Assembly (NCBI RefSeq): GCF_017573505.1
Contig: NZ_JAGEOJ010000006.1
Location: forward strand, 248,001 to 312,000
Source: Actinomadura barringtoniae
GTDB lineage: Bacteria; Actinomycetota; Actinomycetes; Streptosporangiales; Streptosporangiaceae
Direction of reading: 5' to 3'
Length of the DNA stretch: 64,000 nt
Part shown: positions 24,940-33,307 of the stretch, one piece after another
Numbering within the stretch: position 1 is the stretch's first letter
Layout of the letters: each line of letters opens with the position of its first letter
The notes under the pieces: model-generated
The model's database searches: none
Seen by the model: only the letters and a program-made list of their open reading frames with translations
What the model was told of the DNA's origin: nothing
Position numbers and translations under genes: made by a program

Positions 24940-27423
24940 TCAGTCGGCTGGGCGCTCCGTTTCGCTTTGGGGGGTCGAGTCGCTGAAGTCCGGGGTGGTG
25001 CTGAAGACTGCGTCCAGACCCGGGTCGGGCGGGACGAGGAGCACGCGTCCGATACGGCCGTCGACGTCGCGGAGGAGCGCCTGTCCGGTCTGCAGGCGTC
25101 GCGCGGTCTCGACCAGGACGGTGTCGGGCTCGACGCCCAGGAACTCCAGTCCGTCGCGGACGTTGACGGTGGCGTCGGTGCGGAACAGCAGCCGGTTGGT
25201 GATCAGGCCTCGCAGGTTCTCCTGGGGCAGGTCTTCGACGGTCTGCGCACCGATGAGCGGAGCTGCTCCGTGTTTGCGGGAGTCGCGGACGAACTCATAC
25301 AGCAGCTGCTGGCCTTCGATGCTGGAGGTCAGGAAGCCGACCTCGTCCAGCCCCGCGACGGCGAACCGGCCGGGGTCGCTGAAGGCGACCGCTCGCATCA
25401 CCGCGACGACCAGGTAGAGGAGTGCCTGGGCGAGGATCTGCTCGGGGAGGAGACGTTTGGCGAGCTGCTCGTTCTCCAGCTGCACCCGGTCGGGTAGCCG
25501 CAGGCCGGGCAGGTGGAAGATGACCGCATCCGCGCCGGTCCCGATGTTGAGCGCTGGCTGGTCCCCAGCGACCAGGCGGGCGAGTTCCTCGCCGAGCAGG
25601 TGGGCGAGCTGTCGTGCTGCCAGCCGCGCGGCAGGGTCCTTGCTTCCGCAGCGAGTGAGTTCGTCGACAACTCCGGTAAGGGTGGGCTCGCGGATTCGTG
25701 CCGTGGCGGTGACGGCTTCGGCGACGGCCAGGCCCTCCGGGGACCGGGGGTCGTGGCCAAGCAGGATGGTCAGGAACCCCTTGGTGACCCTCACTCGCTC
25801 ATCGCCGGTGAAGACTCGGAGCGGGTCCAGGGAGATCTCCGCATCGGCCGCCAGCCGCACGACCTGGGTCTTGCCGGGCAGGCTGGCGGAGAAGGTGACG
25901 TACTCCCCCGTGTCGGTGCGGTCCAGGAGCACGGCGGCTCCGCCGCGGGTGACCGTGGTCCACACCAGAGACTTGAGCGTGTATGACTTGCCTGCTCCGA
26001 GGTCGCCGACCAGGGCGGTGGCGCCGGAGCGATTGGTGCGTGGCCCGTACGACAGGTCGAGCAAGACGGGCTGGACTGCGCCGCAGTCCATCGAGTAGCC
26101 GATCAACGCTCCATACGGATCACCGAGCTGGGTGCCGGCGAACGGCATCCCGGCGGCCAGATCCTCGGCCAGGAAGTACTGCGTGTATTGGCGCACGACC
26201 GACGGGAGCGGCGCTGCCGGGAGCATCGCGGTGAACAGGCCCCGTTGCCCACCTGTCGGCCGATGCAGGGCGTATTCGTCGGTACCGAGAAGGTCGGCCA
26301 ATGCGGTGCTGCGGCTCTCGCACTCGTCGAGCTCCTCTGCCCAGACCGAATAGATGAGCGTGGTGTGCAGTTCGGGCTCGCCGCGGTTGGCCTCCAGGCG
26401 TGCGAGTTCATCGTCGGCGTCCTCCAGCGCGTCAGCGAGGCCGGCGGGCAGGCCTGCGTGGTCGTCGTCGTGCTGGTCGAACTGGCCGGCGAGTTCGGCG
26501 CGGTGGCGTTTGACCTTGGCCTGGGCGGTGCGGTTGTCGACCATGCGGACCCGGGCGCACCAGTCGACCGGAAACGGGACCATGTCGGCGGCGGCGAACC
26601 ACTCACCTCCGTCCAGGGTGAAGCGACGAGGTAGGTCGGATAGCACGGAGAAGCATTGATATCCGGCGCCTTCGGCTGTCTCGGTCCGCAGATACTGGCG
26701 TCGCAGCCACGATCGTTTGTCCGGGCCGGTCTTGCCGCCCTCATCCAGCAGGGCTTCGGTGACCGCGAGCAGGCGGACCGCGCCGTAGGAGTCGGTGTCG
26801 CCGTTGATCGGCGGTGATTCGTCAAAGCCACGTCGCGGGGCCCGTTCGTACAGCCACAGGAGTTCGGCACCGGTGGCCGGCCGGATTCCGGGCAGATGCC
26901 GGGCAAGGCGCGTGGTCAGCGTTGCGGCCTTGGCCAGAGCCTTGTCGACCTCGGTGCGACGGACCGCCGAGGGAGGCACGCCCAGGAAGCGAACTGCCAG
27001 ATCGGTGGCGGCAGCGCCGATCAGGTCACGCGTCCGCCCGGTAGGAAGGCGCACGCCGAGGAAAGTCATGCGCCGGTAGAGCTCGATCTCCTCCAGATGA
27101 TCGAGAGTGGTCTCAACGGCCTGCGCCCAGCGGTCCCGGGAGTCGAGGTCGACGTGACGGATCATCGAATCGGCGATGCCGACCGGATCGAGGCGAGCGG
27201 CGACCGAGAGAATCATGGCCTCTCCCCCACCGTCCTGCGCTCCGGTGGAGGTACCTGCGGCGAGCAGCGCCGCACGGGTCGACTCGGCGAGTGCCTGGCG
27301 GGCGCGACGGCCCAGGTAGCGGTAGCTGTAGGAAGGAACGAGCCAGAACGCCCACGTCTGGCCTGCCGTCGTCCACACCAGAGGCCCAGTGATCGCTCTA
27401 GCGGGAAACTGGATGCGGCTCAT
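24940..27423 (-). CDS. VirB4-like conjugation ATPase (TcpF role)
   Basis: 827 residues. The ATG at 27423 overlaps the TcpE stop (ATGA). The N-terminal half (about 1-430) is the VirB4-type scaffold domain (GPLVWTTAGQTWAFWLVPSY near the start). The motor domain has Walker A GDLGAGKSYT near residue 474 and Walker B FAVAGLDEVGFL near 686, followed by IGAQTVEDLP and the C-terminal LLRDVDGRIGRVLL. VirB4 ATPases energise pilus or channel assembly in type IV secretion. Its pairing with a separate TraG/VirD4-like ATPase at 9125 shows a true two-ATPase system rather than the single FtsK-like TraB used by many Streptomyces elements. Confidence 0.9.
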   Translation of the reverse strand: MSRIQFPARAITGPLVWTTAGQTWAFWLVPSYSYRYLGRRARQALAESTRAALLAAGTSTGAQDGGGEAMILSVAARLDPVGIADSMIRHVDLDSRDRWAQAVETTLDHLEEIELYRRMTFLGVRLPTGRTRDLIGAAATDLAVRFLGVPPSAVRRTEVDKALAKAATLTTRLARHLPGIRPATGAELLWLYERAPRRGFDESPPINGDTDSYGAVRLLAVTEALLDEGGKTGPDKRSWLRRQYLRTETAEGAGYQCFSVLSDLPRRFTLDGGEWFAAADMVPFPVDWCARVRMVDNRTAQAKVKRHRAELAGQFDQHDDDHAGLPAGLADALEDADDELARLEANRGEPELHTTLIYSVWAEELDECESRSTALADLLGTDEYALHRPTGGQRGLFTAMLPAAPLPSVVRQYTQYFLAEDLAAGMPFAGTQLGDPYGALIGYSMDCGAVQPVLLDLSYGPRTNRSGATALVGDLGAGKSYTLKSLVWTTVTRGGAAVLLDRTDTGEYVTFSASLPGKTQVVRLAADAEISLDPLRVFTGDERVRVTKGFLTILLGHDPRSPEGLAVAEAVTATARIREPTLTGVVDELTRCGSKDPAARLAARQLAHLLGEELARLVAGDQPALNIGTGADAVIFHLPGLRLPDRVQLENEQLAKRLLPEQILAQALLYLVVAVMRAVAFSDPGRFAVAGLDEVGFLTSSIEGQQLLYEFVRDSRKHGAAPLIGAQTVEDLPQENLRGLITNRLLFRTDATVNVRDGLEFLGVEPDTVLVETARRLQTGQALLRDVDGRIGRVLLVPPDPGLDAVFSTTPDFSDSTPQSETERPAD

Positions 27424-27881
27424 CGTCCGGCGCCTTCCGAAGGCATCGGCATTGTGACGCTGGACGGGGCAGTCCCTGTCTCTTCGAAGACCAGCATTGC
27501 CCCGTACCTGGCCGGCTTGCCAAAACTCAGCGGGCGACCGTGCAGGATCCCGTTCGACGGGGCGTACAGCAAGGTGACCAGGCCGGTCAGCATCGCGACC
27601 GGTGATCGTCCCTCCATTCGCAGATGCCGCAGAGCGACCGCCGCCACGGTCGGCACAATGATCAGAACCAAGGCCTGAACCGGACCCGCCACGTCGAGCC
27701 AGAGTGGCCGTGAGTACCACAGCGCCGCGAACAGGCCGAGCCATGTCGCCAGCTGCGGGATCGTGACCGGGTAGGGCAGATCGAGGTTGGCGAGCTTGCG
27801 GATGGTCTTGGGATAGGTCCGTGCTCGGCGGTAGGAGCGCAAGATCCGCTCCCCCTCGCCCAGCTCATCGGAGACGCTCAC
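27420..27881 (-). CDS. TcpE-like conjugation membrane protein
   Basis: 153 residues from a GTG at 27881 with GGGAGG eight bases upstream; longer frames overlap the neighbouring gene. The N-terminus ILRSYRRARTYPKTIRKLAN and the following DLPYPVTIPQL are typical of the TcpE/PrgI-like small membrane proteins of Gram-positive conjugation. Two adjacent membrane helices (about 45-62 and 66-86) follow, then a soluble tail ending MPMPSEGAGR. Its stop overlaps the VirB4 start. It probably anchors the ATPase at the membrane (VirB3-like role). Confidence 0.78.
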   Translation of the reverse strand: MSVSDELGEGERILRSYRRARTYPKTIRKLANLDLPYPVTIPQLATWLGLFAALWYSRPLWLDVAGPVQALVLIIVPTVAAVALRHLRMEGRSPVAMLTGLVTLLYAPSNGILHGRPLSFGKPARYGAMLVFEETGTAPSSVTMPMPSEGAGR

Positions 27882-27886
27882 GCCGG

Positions 27887-28126
27887 TCACCTCCCACTCA
27901 GGCCGGTGACCGTGGACCCGATCACGTTCTTGATCGACTCGACGTTCTCCATCCCCCACAGCGCCGCGCCGCCGAGCACCAGGACCGACACGATCGCCAT
28001 GACGTTGCGGGTCTTCCAGAACGTCGTCAGCAGATGCACCACGACCACCGCGATCATCAGACCGGTCACGGTCACGACCAGCTTGTGACCCAGCCCCTGC
28101 AGCAGCCCGAACACGTCCCCGTTCAT
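27887..28126 (-). CDS. Small two-helix membrane protein of the transfer operon (VirB2-like position)
   Basis: 79 residues from the ATG at 28126, overlapping the TcpC stop (ATGA). Two hydrophobic helices (about 17-35 and 43-58: LVVTVTGLMIAVVVVHLLTT, MAIVSVLVLGGAALWGM) flank a short basic loop WKTRN. The small C-terminal amphipathic part ends TGLSGR. Size, topology and place next to TcpC and TcpE resemble pilin-like or TrbC-type subunits, but there is no clear signal peptide, so the pilin assignment is tentative. Confidence 0.72.
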   Translation of the reverse strand: MNGDVFGLLQGLGHKLVVTVTGLMIAVVVVHLLTTFWKTRNVMAIVSVLVLGGAALWGMENVESIKNVIGSTVTGLSGR

Positions 28127-29070
28127 CGGACTCGGTCTCCCTGCGCGAGCAGCGGTGCGGCGTCCATCGCCGCCACCACCCACTGGCCACCCCGTGTCGC
28201 CATGCGCAGCGCATACGCCAGCAGCTGCACGCGCCCACCCGCGTCCACCGCCCGCACCTGCGCCAAGATCGCCTTCGCCTCGCGCGCAACTCCGACACTC
28301 GTTGCCGCGGTCACGCGCACGACCTCGGCTCGGATGAACGGCACCGGGACCACCGGCGCCAACCCGGCCTCTGCCGCCACGTAACGCACCAGCTCACCGC
28401 GCCCGACCAAGTAGGCATCCAGGAAATGCGCGACCGCATCCACCATCGGATCACCAAGGTCCAGCGGCGGCCCCCCGTACAACGGCGGTGGAAGCGGCAC
28501 CCGAACCGGAGCCGACACCACCGCAGGAAGATCGGCTGCCGCGAACCCGCCGCCCGCCGCGACCACCCCGACCCGGAAATACCGAGTCCCCAACGCGGCG
28601 AATCGACCGCGCTGTTTCGGGCCTTCGAGATCGGCGGCGACCGTCACCGACCAATAGCCGGCCCGCACCTGTTGGGCGTCCACCACCCACGTCCGGACGG
28701 AACGCAAGCCATTCGGCCTGGCCTCCAGCTGCGGCGGATCGGCGAGAAACGGCCTCAGCCGATCTTCAGTTCCCTCACCTGCCGACACGTATGTGCTGAC
28801 GTACGACTCCGCCCATCCGGTAGGCCCGGCCGCCATCCCCGACACGTTCGCATCAGCCAGACGCGCTGCCAGCCGAACCGCGTGCGCTGCCGTGAACAAA
28901 GCGGCCACGGCCGACAGCGCGAGCACAATCAAAGCCGCCCACACCCCGGCTCGCACCAGTTGAGCGCGCCCCAGCTGCGTCCCCAAGTCCACACCGCCCG
29001 GCAGCACACGACGCAACCGCTCCGCCATTCGCTCTGCCTGCGGCACGAACCATCCTGGCCACGACACCAT
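28123..29070 (-). CDS. TcpC-like conjugal transfer protein (VirB8-like)
   Basis: 315 residues. A cytoplasmic basic N-terminus, one membrane helix (about 41-63: AGVWAALIVLALSAVAALF), then two NTF2-like modules (about 80-185 and 205-310). WAESYVSTYVSAGEGTEDRL begins the first and DAVAHFLDAYLVGRGELVRYV the second. This two-module exported layout is that of TcpC of Gram-positive conjugative plasmids and transposons. It starts 29 bases after the sigma-like gene and overlaps the next gene by four bases. Confidence 0.82.
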   Translation of the reverse strand: MVSWPGWFVPQAERMAERLRRVLPGGVDLGTQLGRAQLVRAGVWAALIVLALSAVAALFTAAHAVRLAARLADANVSGMAAGPTGWAESYVSTYVSAGEGTEDRLRPFLADPPQLEARPNGLRSVRTWVVDAQQVRAGYWSVTVAADLEGPKQRGRFAALGTRYFRVGVVAAGGGFAAADLPAVVSAPVRVPLPPPLYGGPPLDLGDPMVDAVAHFLDAYLVGRGELVRYVAAEAGLAPVVPVPFIRAEVVRVTAATSVGVAREAKAILAQVRAVDAGGRVQLLAYALRMATRGGQWVVAAMDAAPLLAQGDRVR

Positions 29071-29099
29071 GACGCCCCCGAGGTGATGAGAGTGAGCTC

Positions 29100-29927
29100 C
29101 TACCTCGGTATGGACCCTCCACGGCTCCCGCGCCGACGCTCTCCGCGATCTCCGGCATCACCCGGCACCGACCGGCGAGCAGCGACAACCAGCGACGCCC
29201 GCGCTCGGCGCAGTCGACCTGCCGCCGCTGTCACCGAGATCCCCAGCCGCGCCGCGAGTGCGGTCACCGGTTCACCTTCCAGGTCCGCCCGGACGATCAA
29301 TTGCGCCTGATCCTGGCTGATCAGCCCATCGGCAACCGCCTCCGCCAGGACCCGCAGGACCTCCACACCCGCGTGCTCTGCCAGCCGCTCCGAAGGGTCC
29401 AGAGACCGGCCGCCTGCAGGCTCCGGAACCGCATCTCCAAACGGCTCGACCGTGACCGTCGCAGCGAACCCGCGCGGCGGCCGCACCCTCCCACGCGCCC
29501 GGCCCAGCACCTGCGCGCACACCTTGGTCGGCTTCCACGTCGACCGCGGGCTCCGGATCTCCTCCCACACCGCCGCCACCAGAGCCGCCCGCCGCTCGTC
29601 CGGGCTCAACGCGGCCACGTACGGATGCCCGAACAGTCTCTTCAGCCCCGGCAACAGCAGCTGCAGGACCACCCGCGCCGCCAAGTCCCCGATCTTGCTC
29701 CGCACCCGCGCCTGCCTCAGCAACGCCAACAAGATCTCATCGTGTCGATCCAGATCCTCCACACGCCCCCGAGCCGCCATCACAACCACCAGCTCAGCCA
29801 GGTCCGTCAGTTCCCCCAGGACCGGCTCCACACGTTGGATCTCCTCAAAGACCCGGCCGGTCTCCGGATCCTCGCGCAGACGATCCCACTCATCCTCGAG
29901 CTCCGAGATGACACTCGAACCAGACAT
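29100..29927 (-). CDS. Sigma-factor-like/HTH protein leading the transfer operon
   Basis: 275 residues from the ATG at 29927 with GGGGGGA upstream. The N-terminal half is helical and acidic (VISELEDEWDRLREDPETGR). The middle contains LVAAVWEEIRS and CAQVLGRARGRVRPPRGF. The C-terminal region (about 195-255: LISQDQAQLIVRADLEGEPV, then ALAARLGISVTAAAGRLRRA) reads as a sigma region 4-type HTH, but no region 2 is evident. It is the first gene before TcpC. Perfect inverted repeats lie just upstream, so it may sense or control expression of the transfer operon. It could be a sigma-like activator or only an HTH protein. Confidence 0.7.
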   Translation of the reverse strand: MSGSSVISELEDEWDRLREDPETGRVFEEIQRVEPVLGELTDLAELVVVMAARGRVEDLDRHDEILLALLRQARVRSKIGDLAARVVLQLLLPGLKRLFGHPYVAALSPDERRAALVAAVWEEIRSPRSTWKPTKVCAQVLGRARGRVRPPRGFAATVTVEPFGDAVPEPAGGRSLDPSERLAEHAGVEVLRVLAEAVADGLISQDQAQLIVRADLEGEPVTALAARLGISVTAAAGRLRRARASLVVAARRSVPGDAGDRGERRRGSRGGSIPR

Positions 29928-29936
29928 CGTTCCCCC

Positions 29937-29960
29937 CGTACGGCGCGCATCCGCCGTACG
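29937..29960 (-). promoter_or_regulatory. Inverted repeat over the ribosome-binding site of the transfer operon
   Basis: CGTACGGCG (29937-29945) and CGCCGTACG (29952-29960) are perfect 9-base arms around six bases, ten bases before the ATG at 29927 and beside the GGGGGGA site. Probable operator or leader hairpin controlling entry into the conjugation operon. Confidence 0.6.
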
Positions 29961-29977
29961 AGCGAGTGTCAATCCCG

Positions 29978-30013
29978 ACCGTTCAACCGACCGTGACACC
30001 ACCGTTTAACCGA
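29978..30013. promoter_or_regulatory. Twin direct repeats upstream of the transfer operon
   Basis: ACCGTTCAACCGA (29978-29990) and ACCGTTTAACCGA (30001-30013) differ at one position and are 23 bases apart, about two helical turns. They lie 51-86 bases upstream of the first transfer gene and may be operator half-sites read on the same face. Confidence 0.55.
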
Positions 30014-30054
30014 ACGCTGTTAGACCACCTCCAACTAGCTTTGCTAAAGGCTGG

Positions 30055-30228
30055 TCAGCCGGTCGCGAGGCCATGGAGGTCGGCCAGGAGGGCGCGGACG
30101 CGTCGTTCGATCTCGTCGCGGATGGATCGGACGTCGGCGGTTTCGAGGCCTTGGAATCGTCGATGGTCCAGTCTTCGTAGCGTTTTGCCGGAGACGATCG
30201 GGCAGGCGTCGCCGCAGCTCGTGATGTC
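30055..30228 (-). pseudogene. 3' remnant of an arsenate reductase (ArsC) gene
   Basis: The minus strand encodes SCGDACPIVSG, then, one base out of frame, KRYEDWTIDD, then, back in the first frame, VRSIRDEIERRVRALLADL and a stop. That order matches the C-terminus of actinobacterial low-molecular-weight-phosphatase type ArsC (GCGDACP..PGKRYEDW...VRPIRDEI..RV..L). The N-terminal part with the catalytic P-loop is missing, and the middle carries compensating frame changes. It is therefore a truncated relic left between the transfer operon and the XRE gene. Confidence 0.6.
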
Positions 30229-30281
30229 TCCAGATGGGTATGAATACCGTCCTGGCCCATTCCGGCATCCAGGTGGCTCCC

Positions 30282-31514
30282 ATGGGCACTCGCCTCGGCA
30301 TCGTCGTCCGAACCGCGCGCGTCGGCCACGGGTGGACCCAGGCCGAGGCCGCGCGGCGGCTGCACTGCTCTCGCTCCACGCTGTCGCGCATCGAGACCGG
30401 TGCCCGCGCAGTGCTGGATGTCGACACGCTTCGGCGACTCGCGGCGGTCCTGGGCATCTCCCCGGCCGATCTCGGCATCACCACTACCGTGACGGGTGAG
30501 CCACCAGCGGAGGATGATGTGCGGCGCAGGGAGCTGTTGCAGAGCTTGGCCGTGACGGCGGCTGCCTCCGCCGTCCCCGCCCACGCCGCAGCCACCCGCG
30601 CCCACGGCGAGCCGGGCGGCCTCCTGGTGGCTCGGATCCGCGACGCCATGCTCGGCACCGGGCCACGCCCCACCCCGATCTCCCCAGAGCGCTTGCGGGC
30701 AGCGCTCACATCAGCAGTTCGCGACTACGACAACGCCCACCTCAGCCGCCTCGCCGAGACCCTGCCACGGCTGTTGGCCAGCGGCGGCGACACCCTCGCC
30801 GAGACCTACAACCTGACGACCCGGCTACTCATCAAGCTCGACACCGAACTCGCCTGGATCGCCGCCGACCGCGCCCGCGGCATCGCCGGCTCCACCGGAG
30901 ACCCGCTGGCTGGCGGCGAGGCCGCCCGCAACCTTGCCGTGCTCGCCCGCCGCGCCGGCTGGTACTCCCAAGCAACCCAAATCGCGCTCGACACCGCCGA
31001 GAACGACGCCCTCCAAGGCGCCGACCCGGCACGCACCGCCGAACGCGGCCTGCTCGTCATGTCCGCTGCTTACACCGCCGCGCACGCCGGCGACCAGGCC
31101 GGGATGCGGGAACTCACCCGGCAGGCCGAGGCGCTCGCCACGCAACTCCACGGCGCCACCCTGCTGCGCCACCACGGCGGCGGTTTCTCCACTGCCGCCG
31201 TACGCCTTCACCTGATCTCCGCCGAATACTCCGCCGGTGATCCCTCCGCAGCGATCACAGCCGCTCGCAGGATCCGGCCGGGGCAGCTGCCCACTCTCGA
31301 GCGCCGCGCCCGGTTCTACACCGATGTCGCCCGCGCCTACGGCATGTGGGGGCGTCGCGACGCATGCCTGCACGCGCTGCTGGCCGCTGAACGCGCCGCC
31401 CCCGAGGAGACGCGTGCCCGCCCCGCCGTCCGGGAGTTGGTGACCGGGCTCCTTGTCGCGGGCCGCACCACGCCGGACCTGCGCGGCCTGGCGGCCCGCT
31501 GCCGCATCAGCTGA
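30282..31514 (+). CDS. XRE-family regulator with TPR-like C-terminal region
   Basis: 410 residues from the ATG at 30282, preceded by AGGTGG; an ATG at 30234 without such a site would add 16 residues. The HTH (about 5-65: GIVVRTARVGHGWTQAEAAR, then CSRSTLSRIETGARAVLDVD) is followed by a long helical repeat region (AGWYSQATQIALDTAENDAL, AYTAAHAGDQAGMRELTRQA, then RFYTDVARAYGMWGRRDACL) typical of actinomycete sensors of small ligands or peptides. It reads toward the unknown gene at 31672. What it senses is unknown. Confidence 0.82.
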   Translation: MGTRLGIVVRTARVGHGWTQAEAARRLHCSRSTLSRIETGARAVLDVDTLRRLAAVLGISPADLGITTTVTGEPPAEDDVRRRELLQSLAVTAAASAVPAHAAATRAHGEPGGLLVARIRDAMLGTGPRPTPISPERLRAALTSAVRDYDNAHLSRLAETLPRLLASGGDTLAETYNLTTRLLIKLDTELAWIAADRARGIAGSTGDPLAGGEAARNLAVLARRAGWYSQATQIALDTAENDALQGADPARTAERGLLVMSAAYTAAHAGDQAGMRELTRQAEALATQLHGATLLRHHGGGFSTAAVRLHLISAEYSAGDPSAAITAARRIRPGQLPTLERRARFYTDVARAYGMWGRRDACLHALLAAERAAPEETRARPAVRELVTGLLVAGRTTPDLRGLAARCRIS

Positions 31515-31671
31515 ACCGGCCCAGCCCTTAACCGGAACACCGCAGCGGCGACAGCGCAAGGGCATGTGCACAGGCCGCACATCCCGTTGCCGCACCTGCA
31601 CCGCCATCTGGCCTGGTTCCGGGCGCCGGGCGACCGTCGAATCGACAGACCCCACCAGGAGGGAGCTCCCC

Positions 31672-32127
31672 ATGGAGCCCATCACCGCTGCACCAGCCAG
31701 CCGTACCGACGTCGCGCTGCGCGACCCCCGCGCCTTCGTCACCGCAGAGATCTGGGACCGCGAAATCCAGCTGCTGGTCCGCGACCACCCCTTCGACACC
31801 GTCATGGCCGAACGCATCTTCGGGCAGGCCGTCGCCTACCTGATCACCGCCATGGAGAACCAGGGCGTCCCGCTCGGCGTCGGCCAGCTGGTCGACTACG
31901 GCGTCCACGCCCTGATCCTCGACACCAAGATCTACCGCGAGTTCTGCGCGCAGCACTTCGACGGCCGCTTCCTCGATCACATCCCCGAGATCGACCGCAA
32001 GGTCGATGGCACCGTGGAACGCACCGCCCGCACCATCGAGGCCGGCGGCTTCGCGGTCGACTGGCCGCTGTGGGCACACGACTTCGCCAAGTGCTCACCG
32101 TGCGCGCCCGGGAGCAACCCGCACTAG
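31672..32127 (+). CDS. Orphan small protein, paralogue of the one at 35935
   Basis: 151 residues from the ATG at 31672, seven bases after AGGAGGGAG. No catalytic motif is recognised. The body MAERIFGQAVAYLITAMENQ, a QLVDYGVHALILDT segment, and VDWPLWAHD at the end parallel the protein at 35935 (ASRIIGQAVVLAHYALTHLN, RGVEAFVLHSADWE, DPDLWPLHET). I therefore place the two in one actinomycete family of unknown function. It sits directly downstream of an XRE regulator and ends at a strong terminator. Confidence 0.75.
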   Translation: MEPITAAPASRTDVALRDPRAFVTAEIWDREIQLLVRDHPFDTVMAERIFGQAVAYLITAMENQGVPLGVGQLVDYGVHALILDTKIYREFCAQHFDGRFLDHIPEIDRKVDGTVERTARTIEAGGFAVDWPLWAHDFAKCSPCAPGSNPH

Positions 32128-32146
32128 CCCGAACCAGTTCCGTCCT

Positions 32147-32179
32147 GCCGAGGCCCCGCGTTAGCGGGGCCTCGGCCTT
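32147..32179 (+). terminator. Strong intrinsic-type terminator
   Basis: GCCGAGGCCCCGC (32147-32159) pairs perfectly with GCGGGGCCTCGGC (32164-32176) around GTTA, followed by CTTT. It lies 20 bases after the preceding stop. Confidence 0.85.
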
Positions 32180-32218
32180 TCGCATCGTGGACCAAGCGTC
32201 TGCCGCTACCTTCATCCC

Positions 32219-32632
32219 ATGAGCCTCAAGGACGTCGGATGGTCTCAGCAGCACCCCACCAAGACCCTGATCGACCCCGACGAGGGCCCAGTAGAGGTCG
32301 ACCTCGAGATGATCCCGCTCATCGAGGCCATGTGGGCGTCCGGCTACACCACCCTCATGTCCTGCCAGGACATCGGCGAATCCATCCTCACCGGCGGAAC
32401 TGCGATCCCCGAACCGCTCTGGCCCAGGCACTCCGCCTTCTACATGGGCTCAGCCTGGCTCAAGGTACCGGCCGGCGACGGAACCAGGCTCATGCAGGCG
32501 TTCAAGCCGATCCTCCGGCCCGGCGAATGGCTGGCTCAGATCCCGCTGACCGCTGACGGTCCGTGCACCTGGGCGTCGATCCACTTCCCCCGCGAACAGA
32601 TCAACGAAGCGACCAAGCTGCTCGAACCCTAG
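32219..32632 (+). CDS. Hypothetical 137-residue soluble protein
   Basis: Begins MSLKDVGWSQQHPTKTLIDP. Contains EMIPLIEAMWASGYTTLMSC QDIGES, an FYMGSAWLKVP strand and a C-terminal HFPREQINEATKLLE helix. No recognised domain. There is no ribosome-binding site before the ATG, but a TACCTT box ends 11 bases upstream, so the mRNA may be leaderless. It sits alone behind the terminator at 32147. Confidence 0.7.
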   Translation: MSLKDVGWSQQHPTKTLIDPDEGPVEVDLEMIPLIEAMWASGYTTLMSCQDIGESILTGGTAIPEPLWPRHSAFYMGSAWLKVPAGDGTRLMQAFKPILRPGEWLAQIPLTADGPCTWASIHFPREQINEATKLLEP

Positions 32633-32782
32633 GCCCGGCCAGGAAAGGGGTGAAGGGCTGGCGCGACCTGCTGCTGATCTCCTTCGGATACCTCCGCCAC
32701 CTGGGCGGCCTGGCAGCACCGCGGCTGCCCTCTGTCCCGCGAGCGCTCGCGCGAGCTGACCAGATAGTTGGCGGGGGGGGAG

Positions 32783-33307
32783 TCAGTCAGTTGGATTCCC
32801 GTCCCGCACATACTGTGGTCGCCCCGACGCAAGGGCCTCAATGGCTTGTTTTGTTCGTCGCCATACGTACGGTCGTAGCCGCTCTGCGGCTTGTTCTTCG
32901 GTGCAGAACTCGTACGCGCGCAACTCGCCGTCGAGAAGCTGAAAGCCCTGGGCCTGCTCGGCAGTGAGGACGCCACCGTCAAAGATAAACATCAACGAGT
33001 CATCCCACGGACCGTGTGGAGACACCCAGTCGACTATCAACAGGCCACCCACATACACTTCCAAGCCGAGCTCTTCATTCAGTTCGCGTCGAACGGTTTC
33101 ATCTGGCGGCTCGTTGGCCTCGCTCATGCCACCCGGCAAGTCCCAATCGGGCTTGTACTTGGGATCAACGAGCAAGAACCGACCTTGTTCGTCCCGAACC
33201 AGTAGGTCAGCAGCTACCCGCTTTCGCGGTTGAGACGCATTTCCTTCCGCAAGGTACGCGGCCCAGGCGGCCGGGTCACGTTCATAAAGCGGCTTATCCG
33301 ATGTCAT
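32783..33307 (-). CDS. Nudix hydrolase
   Basis: 174 residues. A complete Nudix box occupies about 59-81 (GGMSEANEPPDETVRRELNE followed by ELGL), giving the metal-binding RE..EE residues. The preceding RKRVAADLLVRDEQGRFLLV and DWDLPGG are typical. Substrate class (nucleoside diphosphate derivative) cannot be fixed. The ATG at 33307 overlaps the TGA of the upstream XRE gene. XRE/TPR regulator plus Nudix hydrolase is a recurrent actinomycete pair, suggesting the enzyme makes or removes the regulator's signal. Confidence 0.88.
   Translation of the reverse strand: MTSDKPLYERDPAAWAAYLAEGNASQPRKRVAADLLVRDEQGRFLLVDPKYKPDWDLPGGMSEANEPPDETVRRELNEELGLEVYVGGLLIVDWVSPHGPWDDSLMFIFDGGVLTAEQAQGFQLLDGELRAYEFCTEEQAAERLRPYVWRRTKQAIEALASGRPQYVRDGNPTD

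Noticed and set aside
30044..30709. Minus-strand frame spanning the XRE gene start
   Set aside because: Antisense to the XRE HTH; the only protein-like part is the ArsC relic annotated separately.
32773..32780. Run of eight G residues near the Nudix 3' end
   Set aside because: Possible slippage tract, but it lies in a non-coding gap just past the Nudix stop and may be a sequencing feature.
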